37,225 nt of DNA from Planococcus sp. APC 4015 (GTDB lineage Bacteria; Actinomycetota; Actinomycetes; Actinomycetales; Microbacteriaceae): positions 1-37,225 of the forward strand of contig JASDDH010000032.1 of the NCBI GenBank assembly GCA_030407505.1, in the 5' to 3' direction. Each line of letters opens with the position of its first letter. Position 1 is the stretch's first letter. Shown in pieces: positions 30,534-37,225 of the stretch. The notes beneath the pieces are model-generated. The model saw only the letters and a list, made by a program, of their open reading frames with translations, had not been told where the DNA came from and did not search any database. The translations under genes were made by a program, and so were the position numbers.

Positions 30534-33500
30534 ATGGAGACCGTGACCACCGACATCGCCGAAGAGGCCATCGCCCTCGCCCAGCGCTGGGTGCACGAAG
30601 CAGCCGAAGCCGAGGTCGACCCCGCGGCGCAGCGACTGGCCGGCGTGCTGAAGGACCCCGACGGACTTCCGTTCACGATCGGATTCGTCGACGGCGTCAT
30701 GCGACCCGAGAGCCGCGCGGCGGCGGCATCCAATCTTCGTCGCGTCGCGCCGCTCGTGCCCGCCTTCCTGCCCTGGTACCTGCGCTCGGCCGTGCATGTG
30801 GGCGGTGCCGTCGCTCCGTACCTTCCGACGCCCGTCGTGCCGATCGCCCAGCGCGCCCTGCGCGAGATGGTCGGGCACCTCGTCGTCGACGCGCGTCCGG
30901 CCAAGCTCGGGCCGGCGATCGAGAAGCTGCGCGCCTCGGGCGCCCGACTGAACCTCAACCTGCTCGGCGAGGCGGTGCTCGGCGAGGCTGAGGCCCTGCG
31001 GCGGCTCGAGGGCATCCACGAGCTCATCCGGCGTCCGGATGTGGACTACGTCTCGGTCAAGGTCTCGGCCATCGCGAGCCACATCTCGATGTGGGCGTTC
31101 GACGAGGTCGTCGACACCGTGGTCGGTCGACTGATGCCGCTGTACCTGAGCGCGCTCGAGGACGGCACGTTCATCAACCTCGACATGGAGGAGTACCGCG
31201 ACCTCGACCTGACGATCGCGGTCTTCACCCGCATCCTCGAAGACCCGCGGCTGCTCGGACTCGAGGCCGGCATCGTGCTGCAGGCCTACCTGCCCGACGC
31301 CCTTCCCGCTCTGCAGCAGCTCACCGCATGGGCGCAGCAGCGCACCGGGGGCGGTGGTGCGCGCATCAAGGTGCGACTCGTCAAGGGCGCGAATCTCGCG
31401 ATGGAGAGAGTGGATGCCGCGATGCACGGCTGGCCCCTCGCGACCTACGGCTCCAAGCTCGACGCGGACGCGAATTACCTTCGCTGCCTGCAGTTCGCGC
31501 TCGATGAGTCGCGGACGGATGCCGTGCGCATCGGCGTCGCCGGCCACAATCTGTTCGACATCGCCTACGCGTGGCTGCTCGCGGGCGAGACGGCGGGAAC
31601 CGGCGTCGAATTCGAGATGCTCCTCGGCATGGCACAGGGTCAGGTCGAGGCTGTCGCCCGGGAGGTCGGTCACGTGCTGCTCTACGTGCCGGTCGTGCGT
31701 CCCGACGAGTTCGACGTCGCGATCAGCTACCTGGTGCGCCGGCTCGAGGAGAACGCGTCGAGCGAGAACTTCCTCTCGGCGGCATTCGACCTCGCCGACG
31801 ACCCGTCGATGTTCGAGCGCGAGCGTGAGCGATTCGTCGCGTCGCTGGCGCGGGCGGCCGACCCCGCCCTGCCGACGGGCCCGAACCGCCTGCAGGATCG
31901 GCACCAGCGTCCCGCCGCCCCATCCCGCCCGATGACCCGCGAGGAGACGGACGGAGAAGACCTCACGCAGGCGGTGCTGGGCATCTCGCGTCCGGCGCCG
32001 GCCGATCCGGGCGACACGGTTCCGCTCGCCCCGGACGTCGGCGGACAGCTGTTCGGCGCCGACTCGTACGTCGAGACGGCCGTCTTCGCGCAGCGCGAGT
32101 CCGCGGCCACCGCGCTGGGCGCACCGGGGTTCCGCAATGCCGCCGACACCGACCCCTCGCTGCCCGCGAACCGCGCGTGGGCGCGCGGAATCCTGAACCG
32201 CATCGATTCGTCCACGGCGGGGGACACCACGATCGCCGCGGCACGCATCGACGACGCCGACCTGCTCGAAACGACCGTCGCGCAGGTGCGATCGGCCGCT
32301 GCTGCGTGGGGTGGGCGGCCGGCAGCCGACCGGTCGGCTGTGCTCGTCGCCGCGGCCCGCGCGCTCGAGGAGCGCCGTGCCGAGCTCATCGAGGTCGCAG
32401 CGGCCGAGACGGGCAAGGTGTTGGCCGAGGCCGATGTCGAGGTCAGCGAGGCCGTCGACTTCGCGGACTACTACGCCGCGACCGCGCGCGAACTCGATCG
32501 GGTGAGCGGCGCGGTGTTCGTGCCCGACCGCCTCACGGTGGTGGCGCCGCCGTGGAACTTCCCGATCGCGATCCCCGCCGGCGGCGTGCTCGCGGCGCTC
32601 GCCGCGGGTTCGGGCGTGGTGTTCAAGCCCGCTCCGCAGGCGCGCCGCTGCGCCGCCGTCGTCGCCGAAGCGCTGTGGGCCGCCGGCGTGCCGCGCGACG
32701 TGCTCGCCCTCGTCGACATCGACGAAGGCGATCTCGGGAAGCGACTGCTGTCGCACCCGGACGTCGACCGCGTCATCCTGACTGGTGCGTGGGAGACGGC
32801 GGCGCTGTTCCGGTCCTGGCGTCCCGATCTGCCGCTGCTGGCCGAGACCAGCGGCAAGAACGCCATGATCGTCATGCCGTCCGCCGACCTCGACCAAGCG
32901 GCATCCGATCTCGTGAAGAGCGCGTTCGGTCACGCGGGTCAGAAGTGCTCCGCGGCATCACTCGCGATCCTCGTCGGACCGGTGGGGCGCTCGCGCCGGT
33001 TCGCGCGTCAGCTCGTGGACGCGACGCGATCGCTGCGGATCGGGCCGCCCACCGACCCGCGCAGCGAGGTCGGTCCGGTGATCGAGGTGCCGCGCGGCAA
33101 GCTCGAGTGGGCGCTCACGACCCTCGACGACGGCGAGAAGTGGCTGGTGAAGCCGGCCCTTCGACAAGCTCAGGGACCGGAGGAGGGCGCTCAGGGACCG
33201 GAGGAGGGCGCTCAGGGACCGGAGGGCGCGGAGTACGACGGGCGGCTGTGGAGCCCGGGCATCCGCACCGGGGTGGCCGCCGGGTCGCGCTTCCACCGTG
33301 AGGAGTTCTTCGGACCGGTGCTCGGGGTCATGCACGCCCGTTCGCTGACCGAGGCGATCGAGCTGCAGAACGCGGTCGCGTACGGGCTGACGGCCGGGCT
33401 GCACACGCAGGACCCCGGGGACCTCGAGCTCTGGCTCGACCGGGTCGAGGCGGGCAACCTCTACGTCAACCGCGGCATCACGGGCGCGATCGTGCAGCGT

Positions 33501-34244
33501 CAGCCCTTCGGCGGCTGGAAGCGGTCCTCGGTCGGAGCGGGGGCGAAGGCCGGCGGGCCGAACTACCTCGTGGGCCTCGGCTCGTGGCGCGCTTCGTCGG
33601 GGGCGACGACCTCGGCGACCCTCCATCTGCGCGGACTCGACTCGCGCATCACGGCGGTCATCGAGGCTGCGCAGCCGACGCTCGGCTACGAGGAGTTCGA
33701 GTGGCTGCGACGCGGCGCGCTGTCGGACGCGATCGCCTGGGACCGCGAGTTCGGCCAGGTGCGCGACGTCTCGCGGCTCGGCGTCGAGCGCAACCTGTTC
33801 CGCTACCGTCCGGCGCCGGGAGCGACGGTGCGTGCGACGGGCGACGCCACCTGGCAGTCGCTCCTGCGGGTGGTCGTCGCGGGCATCCGGGCGGGGTCTC
33901 CGTTCGACGTGTCCACACCGGTCGGTCTGCCGCCCGGTGTGCGTCGCGTGCTGTCCGACGTCGACGTGCAGGTCTGGGTCGAGACCGACGACGAGTGGAT
34001 CTCTCGCACGGTCGCCTCGGAGGATCCCGTCCGCGTGCGACTGGTCGGTCAGGCGGATTCGGTCGACGCGGTGCGCCGCGCGCTCGCCGGCGCATCGGAG
34101 GGCGACCCCGACATCGCGGTGTGGGGCGCCGAGGTCACGACGGCCGGGCGGCTCGAGCTGCTGCCCTTCCTGCGGGAGCAGTCGGTCACGATCACCGCCC
34201 ACCGATTCGGCAACCCCGACCGGTGGTCCGAGGCTGTGATCTGA
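30534..34244 (+). CDS. putA: bifunctional proline dehydrogenase / glutamate-semialdehyde dehydrogenase
   Basis: A 1236-residue enzyme oxidising proline to glutamate. Residues about 1-440 are the FAD-dependent proline dehydrogenase barrel (VDYVSVKVSAI, INLDMEEYRDLDLT, RIKVRLVKGANLAMERVDA). About 530-1030 is the NAD-dependent aldehyde dehydrogenase (APPWNFPIAIPAGG, E771 in LLAETSGKN, nucleophile C805 in GHAGQKCSAAS, FGGWKRSS). The last 200 residues form an extra C-terminal domain. There is no N-terminal DNA-binding domain, so it is not a self-repressing PutA. Residues about 875-900 are an insertion made by the dispersed repeat (LRQAQGPEEGAQGPEEGAQGP). The start is ATG 30534; GTG 30543, with AGGA eight bases upstream, is an equally fair choice. 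Confidence 0.95.
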   Translation: METVTTDIAEEAIALAQRWVHEAAEAEVDPAAQRLAGVLKDPDGLPFTIGFVDGVMRPESRAAAASNLRRVAPLVPAFLPWYLRSAVHVGGAVAPYLPTPVVPIAQRALREMVGHLVVDARPAKLGPAIEKLRASGARLNLNLLGEAVLGEAEALRRLEGIHELIRRPDVDYVSVKVSAIASHISMWAFDEVVDTVVGRLMPLYLSALEDGTFINLDMEEYRDLDLTIAVFTRILEDPRLLGLEAGIVLQAYLPDALPALQQLTAWAQQRTGGGGARIKVRLVKGANLAMERVDAAMHGWPLATYGSKLDADANYLRCLQFALDESRTDAVRIGVAGHNLFDIAYAWLLAGETAGTGVEFEMLLGMAQGQVEAVAREVGHVLLYVPVVRPDEFDVAISYLVRRLEENASSENFLSAAFDLADDPSMFERERERFVASLARAADPALPTGPNRLQDRHQRPAAPSRPMTREETDGEDLTQAVLGISRPAPADPGDTVPLAPDVGGQLFGADSYVETAVFAQRESAATALGAPGFRNAADTDPSLPANRAWARGILNRIDSSTAGDTTIAAARIDDADLLETTVAQVRSAAAAWGGRPAADRSAVLVAAARALEERRAELIEVAAAETGKVLAEADVEVSEAVDFADYYAATARELDRVSGAVFVPDRLTVVAPPWNFPIAIPAGGVLAALAAGSGVVFKPAPQARRCAAVVAEALWAAGVPRDVLALVDIDEGDLGKRLLSHPDVDRVILTGAWETAALFRSWRPDLPLLAETSGKNAMIVMPSADLDQAASDLVKSAFGHAGQKCSAASLAILVGPVGRSRRFARQLVDATRSLRIGPPTDPRSEVGPVIEVPRGKLEWALTTLDDGEKWLVKPALRQAQGPEEGAQGPEEGAQGPEGAEYDGRLWSPGIRTGVAAGSRFHREEFFGPVLGVMHARSLTEAIELQNAVAYGLTAGLHTQDPGDLELWLDRVEAGNLYVNRGITGAIVQRQPFGGWKRSSVGAGAKAGGPNYLVGLGSWRASSGATTSATLHLRGLDSRITAVIEAAQPTLGYEEFEWLRRGALSDAIAWDREFGQVRDVSRLGVERNLFRYRPAPGATVRATGDATWQSLLRVVVAGIRAGSPFDVSTPVGLPPGVRRVLSDVDVQVWVETDDEWISRTVASEDPVRVRLVGQADSVDAVRRALAGASEGDPDIAVWGAEVTTAGRLELLPFLREQSVTITAHRFGNPDRWSEAVI
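33157..33230. repeat. GTCGAAG-core repeat with 21-bp tandem in putA
   Basis: The core CTTCGACAAGCTCAG (33159-33173) runs into a 21-bp unit repeated perfectly at 33171-33191 and 33192-33212, with a third partial copy from 33213. The period is a multiple of three, so each unit adds seven residues (AQGPEEG) without breaking the aldehyde dehydrogenase frame. Confidence 0.9.
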
Positions 34245-34271
34245 CCGGATGCCGAGGGCCGCGGCATCCGG
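34245..34271 (+). terminator. hairpin directly after putA
   Basis: CCGGATGCC (34245-34253) pairs perfectly with GGCATCCGG (34263-34271) across a nine-base loop, beginning one base after the putA stop. The two arms are one copy each of the overabundant word GGATGCC. The AT-rich stretch that follows could help it act as a terminator. Confidence 0.5.
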
Positions 34272-34273
34272 AT

Positions 34274-34290
34274 AGATAAAGAACTTATCT
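34274..34290. promoter_or_regulatory. AT-rich palindrome of unknown role
   Basis: AGATAAAGAACTTATCT has 6-bp inverted arms (AGATAA/TTATCT) and is one of the few AT-rich spots in the window. It looks like a protein-binding site or a promoter remnant, but no gene that it could drive is evident in the 170-bp gap between putA and the convergent TetR gene. Confidence 0.35.
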
Positions 34291-34393
34291 TTCTGGACGA
34301 CGCCCGGATGTCCCACGACGATGGTCTACGGGGGGAAGGACGCCGCCGCCGGGTTCGGGTCTCGCGTGAAGCGTCCATCTCAGGGGACAGCGA

Positions 34394-34429
34394 CCCCGGC
34401 CGCCGCGGACATCCGTCAGGCGGCCGGGG
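34394..34429. terminator. hairpin spanning the tetR stop codon
   Basis: CCCCGGCCGCC (34394-34404) and GGCGGCCGGGG (34419-34429) make a perfect 11-bp GC stem with a 14-nt loop that contains the TetR stop codon. It could end transcription from either convergent gene; there is no T-run. Confidence 0.45.
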
Positions 34430-35159
34430 GCCGCACTTCGGTGTACAGGGTCGCCGCGTCGTTCGCCGGCACCGTGAAGGCCGTCACGAGGCCGAGGATG
34501 CTGATGCCGAACATGGTCCACGAGCCGCGGGGAGCGTCGTCGCCGGTGATCTCGTAGGTCGGGTGATCGAGCCCCTCCGCCGCGCGGATCGCGAAGCCTT
34601 CGCCGAGCGCCGCCATCGCCTCGGTGAAGTCGGTGACCGTGAAGGGAGACCGCATGCGCCGGCCGTACCGCGTGAGGAGCGCGGCGTAGAGATCCTCGAA
34701 CGCCGCGATCGACCCGCGATGCCGCTCGGCGCTCGCATCGCGCAGCTCGGGCCACGCGCCGGCTGCCGTGCGCAGGGCGAGCGCCGTGATGAAGGCGTGG
34801 GAGTCGCGCGACTCGGGGTCGAGGTGGAACTTCGAGGTGTAGACGACGTGATCGAGCGCCGCCACGCGGGCGATCTCTTCGAGATCACCCCCGCCCTCGA
34901 GCACGGCGCGGATCGCGCCCTGCGCGCTGGCCACCGGAGGAGCGAACCGCAGGCCCACCATCTCGACCGCGAGATCGCGGTGGAAGTCGTCCTGATCCGC
35001 CCAGATGCGATATGCCGCTCCGGTCGTGAGGCCGACCGATCGCAGAACCTCCTGAAGGCGCACGTGCTGCACGCCGGCGGTCGCGCCGCGTTCGAGGAGC
35101 AGCTGAAGACCGGCTTCGAGAATGAGGGTGCGGGTCTCTTCGGCTGAGCGACGTGCCAT
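34416..35159 (-). CDS. TetR/AcrR family regulator
   Basis: A 247-residue repressor-type protein. The N-terminal helix-turn-helix (about 8-55) reads RTLILEAGLQLLLERGA...VRLQEVLRSVGLTTGAAYRIWADQDDFHRDLA, with TTGAAYRIW as recognition helix. The C-terminal ligand domain (about 60-247) is not recognisable beyond being helical. It is divergent from the small membrane protein gene; the 165-bp gap between them holds a strong promoter and several palindromes, one of which may be its operator. The start is ATG 35159. Confidence 0.88.
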   Translation of the reverse strand: MARRSAEETRTLILEAGLQLLLERGATAGVQHVRLQEVLRSVGLTTGAAYRIWADQDDFHRDLAVEMVGLRFAPPVASAQGAIRAVLEGGGDLEEIARVAALDHVVYTSKFHLDPESRDSHAFITALALRTAAGAWPELRDASAERHRGSIAAFEDLYAALLTRYGRRMRSPFTVTDFTEAMAALGEGFAIRAAEGLDHPTYEITGDDAPRGSWTMFGISILGLVTAFTVPANDAATLYTEVRPPAA

Positions 35160-35232
35160 GGGGACAGCATCTCAGGTGCACGCGATTTGTTGCATCTTGA
35201 TCTCGCCGGACACCCGGGGATCCGCGAAACCG

Positions 35233-35247
35233 ATATCGCATCGATAT
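35233..35247. promoter_or_regulatory. palindrome ATATCG-CAT-CGATAT
   Basis: A perfect 6+6 inverted repeat with a 3-bp spacer in the divergent gap, 13 bp upstream of the -35 box of the membrane-protein/XRE operon. It is a candidate operator for the TetR protein or an activator site. Confidence 0.45.
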
Positions 35248-35260
35248 TTGTAAAGAATTC

Positions 35261-35301
35261 TTGACATGCCGAACGACTCGGTCGTACTCTCGTCATGTCA
35301 A
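35261..35301 (+). promoter_or_regulatory. strong promoter flanked by inverted repeats
   Basis: TTGACA (35261-35266), an 18-bp spacer and TACTCT (35285-35290). TTGACATG (35261-35268) and CATGTCAA (35294-35301) are inverted across the promoter, and ACGAC/GTCGT (35273-35277, 35281-35285) are inverted inside the spacer. This is the only consensus -35 box noted in the window, and it looks tightly regulated, plausibly by the XRE protein it drives. Confidence 0.65.
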
Positions 35302-35324
35302 ACATTCCTTACATCGGAGCGATC

Positions 35325-35759
35325 ATGGCATACGAGGAACGCAACGTCTGGGCAGGACTCATCGGGACGGTCGTCGCGATGTCGGTCTACATCGTCCTCG
35401 TGCTCCAGCAGGCGGGCGGCGGGCCCCTGACCGACGTGGAGTGGTGGCCCATCATGCTCTGGACGATCGGCGGCGGCATCGTCGGCACGATCCTGCTGAG
35501 CATCGTCTGGGGTGTGATCGACGGCGCCCGGTACCCCGGCGGGGTCGGCAAGAGCGATCAGCGCGATCGCGACATCGCCCACATGAGCGGTCGGGTCGGG
35601 CAGTCGTTCACGGTCCTCGCGGGTCTCGGCGTGATCGTGCTGTGCGCGCTCGAGGTCGCGTGGTTCTGGATCGCGAACACCATGTTCTTCGGCTTCGCCC
35701 TGTCGTCGCTGATCGGCGGAGTCGCGAGCGTCATCGCCTATCGCCGGGGGCTCGTCTGA
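35325..35759 (+). CDS. small four-helix membrane protein (DUF2178-like)
   Basis: A 144-residue protein with four predicted membrane helices: VWAGLIGTVVAMSVYIVLVL, IMLWTIGGGIVGTILLSIVWGVI, FTVLAGLGVIVLCALEVAWFWIA and FFGFALSSLIGGVASVIAY. Small proteins of this shape paired with an XRE regulator recur in many bacteria; the function is unknown. ATG 35325 is chosen over ATG 35295 because the promoter would start transcription at about 35297, and GGAG at 35316-35319 is spaced five bases from 35325. The stop overlaps the next start (TGATG). Confidence 0.8.
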   Translation: MAYEERNVWAGLIGTVVAMSVYIVLVLQQAGGGPLTDVEWWPIMLWTIGGGIVGTILLSIVWGVIDGARYPGGVGKSDQRDRDIAHMSGRVGQSFTVLAGLGVIVLCALEVAWFWIANTMFFGFALSSLIGGVASVIAYRRGLV

Positions 35760-35980
35760 TGGTGAAGCCGACCAGGGTCACCAACACGATCCGCGCGCTG
35801 CGAGAGGCCGGCGGGCTCACCCAGGCAGACCTCGCCGGACGCATCGGCGTCACCCGTCAGACCCTCATCGCGATCGAGCAGGGGCGCTACTCGCCGACGC
35901 TCGAGCTCGCCTTCCAGATCTCGCGCGTCTTCGGCGTCTCGCTCGACGACGTCTTCCACTACCCCGAGGAGCAGTCATGA
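35759..35980 (+). CDS. small XRE family helix-turn-helix regulator
   Basis: A 73-residue protein that is essentially one Cro/C1-type helix-turn-helix: IRALREAGGLTQADLAGRIGVTRQTLIAIEQGRYSPTLELAFQISRVFGVSLDDVFHY. It has no ligand domain. It is translationally coupled to the membrane protein upstream (TGATG) and to the MDR gene downstream (ATGA), so it is probably the regulator of this three-gene unit, acting at the inverted repeats around the promoter. Confidence 0.9.
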   Translation: MVKPTRVTNTIRALREAGGLTQADLAGRIGVTRQTLIAIEQGRYSPTLELAFQISRVFGVSLDDVFHYPEEQS

Positions 35981-36966
35981 GCACGATGAAGGCCTGGACG
36001 CAGCACCGTTACGGCGGTCCCGAGACGGTCACGCTCGGCACGGCGCCGGTGCCGCAGCCGGCGCGGGGCGACGTGCTGGTGGAGGTGCGGTCGACGTCGC
36101 TCAACTCGGGCGACGTGCGCCTGATGCGCGGCGAGCCGCTCCTGGTGCGGCTGTTCTTCGGCATCCGCAGGCCGCGCATCACCGGCCGCGGCATGGACGT
36201 CGCGGGTGTCGTCGCAGCCGTCGGCCTCGATGTGACGGGCTTCGCCGTCGGCGACGCGGTCGTGGGCGAGCTGCCCGGCGGAGGGCTGGCCGAGTTCGCG
36301 GTCGCGCCGGTCGGGCGACTGTCGCGGGTTCCCGAAGGCGTCTCGATGACGGATGCCGCGGCCCTGCCGATCGCCGCGGGCACCGCCTGGCAGGCGCTGG
36401 CCGCCGCCGGTGCGCTGCCCGAAGGCGCGCGGGTGTTGATCGTCGGCGCATCCGGAGGCGTCGGCACCTTCGCCGTGCAGCTCGCGGCGGCCCGGGGATG
36501 GGACGTCTGGGCGCTGTGCGGGGAGCGCAGTCGCGCGCTCATCGAGGGCCTGGGGGCGTCCCGCACGTTCGACTACCGCAGCGTGGGGCTCGATTCGGCA
36601 GAGCTGCCGCGCGGAGCGTTCGATGCGGTGCTCGTGATCGCGGGCGCGGCCCGCCTGCGGGTGCTGCAGAGTCTCGTGCGCGACGGGGGAGCGGTGGTGA
36701 TGGTCTCGGGTGACGGCGGTCGGGTGCTGGGCCCGGTCGGTCGCATCGCCCGAGCGGCCCTGCTGTCGATCGGGTCGAAGCGCCGCATCCGCTCGCTCGC
36801 CGCGTCGCCTCGCACGGAGGTGCTCGACGAGCTGCTCGCACAGGTCGCCGCGGGGAGCCTCGTGCCGCAGATCGAGCGCACCTGGCCCCTGGCATCGGCC
36901 GGCGAGGCGCTCGCTCACATCGACGCGGGGCACACGGTGGGCAAGGTCGTCGTCACCGTCCGCTGA
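35977..36966 (+). CDS. NAD(P)-dependent MDR family oxidoreductase
   Basis: A 329-residue medium-chain dehydrogenase/reductase of the quinone-oxidoreductase-like, zinc-independent type. The N-terminal GroES-like domain has WTQHRYGGPETVTLGTAPVPQPARGDVLVEV and GRGMDVAGVVAAVG. The nucleotide fold is VLIVGASGGVGTFAVQLAAARGW. The usual zinc-site cysteines are missing. The C-terminus EALAHIDAGHTVGKVVVTV is typical. It starts with ATGA overlapping the XRE stop. Quinone or enone reduction is the family expectation; the inducer and substrate are unknown. Confidence 0.92.
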   Translation: MSTMKAWTQHRYGGPETVTLGTAPVPQPARGDVLVEVRSTSLNSGDVRLMRGEPLLVRLFFGIRRPRITGRGMDVAGVVAAVGLDVTGFAVGDAVVGELPGGGLAEFAVAPVGRLSRVPEGVSMTDAAALPIAAGTAWQALAAAGALPEGARVLIVGASGGVGTFAVQLAAARGWDVWALCGERSRALIEGLGASRTFDYRSVGLDSAELPRGAFDAVLVIAGAARLRVLQSLVRDGGAVVMVSGDGGRVLGPVGRIARAALLSIGSKRRIRSLAASPRTEVLDELLAQVAAGSLVPQIERTWPLASAGEALAHIDAGHTVGKVVVTVR

Positions 36967-37105
36967 GCCGCGCGGGCGCGCCGCGCTCATCGCGAGCGGA
37001 TCGGCTGTGGCCCTCCCGGAGACGCATGCGTGCTGCACCCGACCGCGAGGGCGGTGCACCGTTTCGTCGGCGCTGATGTTGTCTCTCTGCGCTATGTCAC
37101 TTGCG

Positions 37106-37143
37106 GCTCACACTGCCGAATCCCCGACCCCGAGAGTGTGAGC
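37106..37143. repeat. hairpin in the unannotated right end
   Basis: GCTCACACT (37106-37114) pairs perfectly with AGTGTGAGC (37135-37143) across 20 nt. It lies in 36967-37225, where I see no supportable gene. This could be the edge of a mobile or repeated element cut by the window. Confidence 0.4.
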
Positions 37144-37177
37144 GCGAATTCACATGGTGCACGGGGACAAACTCTGC

Positions 37178-37198
37178 GGTGGACGGTGGACGGTGGAC
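37178..37198 (+). repeat. 7-bp tandem repeat
   Basis: GGTGGAC is repeated three times exactly near the window edge, outside any recognised gene. A copy-number-variable site is possible. Confidence 0.7.
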
Positions 37199-37225
37199 GG
37201 GGATCGACGAGGCCCGACCCGGGCC

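Noticed and set aside
30249..32933. An 894-residue minus-strand open frame over putA.
   Set aside because: It lies opposite the proline dehydrogenase and aldehyde dehydrogenase domains, has no recognisable motif and biased His/Arg/Gly composition. It is a by-product of GC-rich third codon positions.
34321..34557. A 78-codon frame starting ATG 34321 in the putA-tetR gap.
   Set aside because: It has no SD, runs antisense through the tetR 3' end, and has low-complexity composition.

Overview
The window is a chromosomal stretch of a very high-GC actinobacterium. Several signs point to the family Microbacteriaceae, and a Microbacterium-like organism is my best guess from sequence style alone: about 70% GC, GTG/TTG starts, many apparently leaderless genes with a TAnnnT box 6-7 nt before the start codon, a striking excess of the word GGATGCC/GGCATCC, and a gene set rich in acyl-CoA metabolism. 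No rRNA, tRNA, CRISPR array, complete insertion sequence or prophage was seen.

Layout. 1-4.7 kb: a short-chain dehydrogenase, a homocysteine S-methyltransferase, then on the minus strand a Cof-type HAD phosphatase, a LysE-type exporter and a single-pass membrane protein of unknown function. 4.7-10.2 kb: rlmN, an AarF/UbiB-like kinase, an aldo/keto reductase, a Nudix hydrolase and (minus) RNase HI. 10.2-12.8 kb (minus): a two-gene ABC exporter. 12.8-18.4 kb: an autoregulated GntR gene followed by prpD-prpB-prpC and a thiolase, i.e. the methylcitrate route for propionyl-CoA. 18.4-20.8 kb: a secreted choice-of-anchor I protein behind a PHO-box-like repeat. 20.8-21.2 kb: a 450-bp gap with a duplicated long-hairpin element and a promoter/operator. 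21.2-24.3 kb: acyl-CoA dehydrogenase, 3-hydroxyisobutyrate dehydrogenase and enoyl-CoA hydratase (valine/isobutyryl-CoA catabolism). 24.3-28.4 kb: a MarR gene divergent from etfB-etfA-cytochrome b. 28.5-30.5 kb: cofE and a GNAT gene (minus), then a thioesterase-like gene. 30.5-34.2 kb: putA. 34.4-37 kb: a TetR gene, a small membrane protein/XRE pair and an MDR oxidoreductase. The last 260 bp have no gene that I can support.

How it fits together. Valine and propionate catabolism, proline oxidation and ETF electron transfer sit side by side: isobutyryl-CoA is oxidised by the acyl-CoA dehydrogenase, whose electrons go to EtfAB. The membrane cytochrome b encoded directly after etfA is a plausible route from ETF to the quinone pool. 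Valine catabolism ends in propionyl-CoA, which prpDBC would consume.

The most unusual signal is a dispersed repeat family with the 15-nt core CTGAGCTTGTCGAAG and associated degenerate CCGGTCsCTGAGC-type tandem units. It recurs at six loci, plus coreless arrays, and is mostly placed inside or at the very edge of coding sequences. There it supplies linker peptides ([18 protein letters not shown]), one start codon and stop codons. Second are a separate duplicated 27-bp-stem hairpin element at 20.8-21.1 kb, and the cytochrome b protein with three copies of the motif RRGLPRxxGGEPWPP in its soluble N-terminus.
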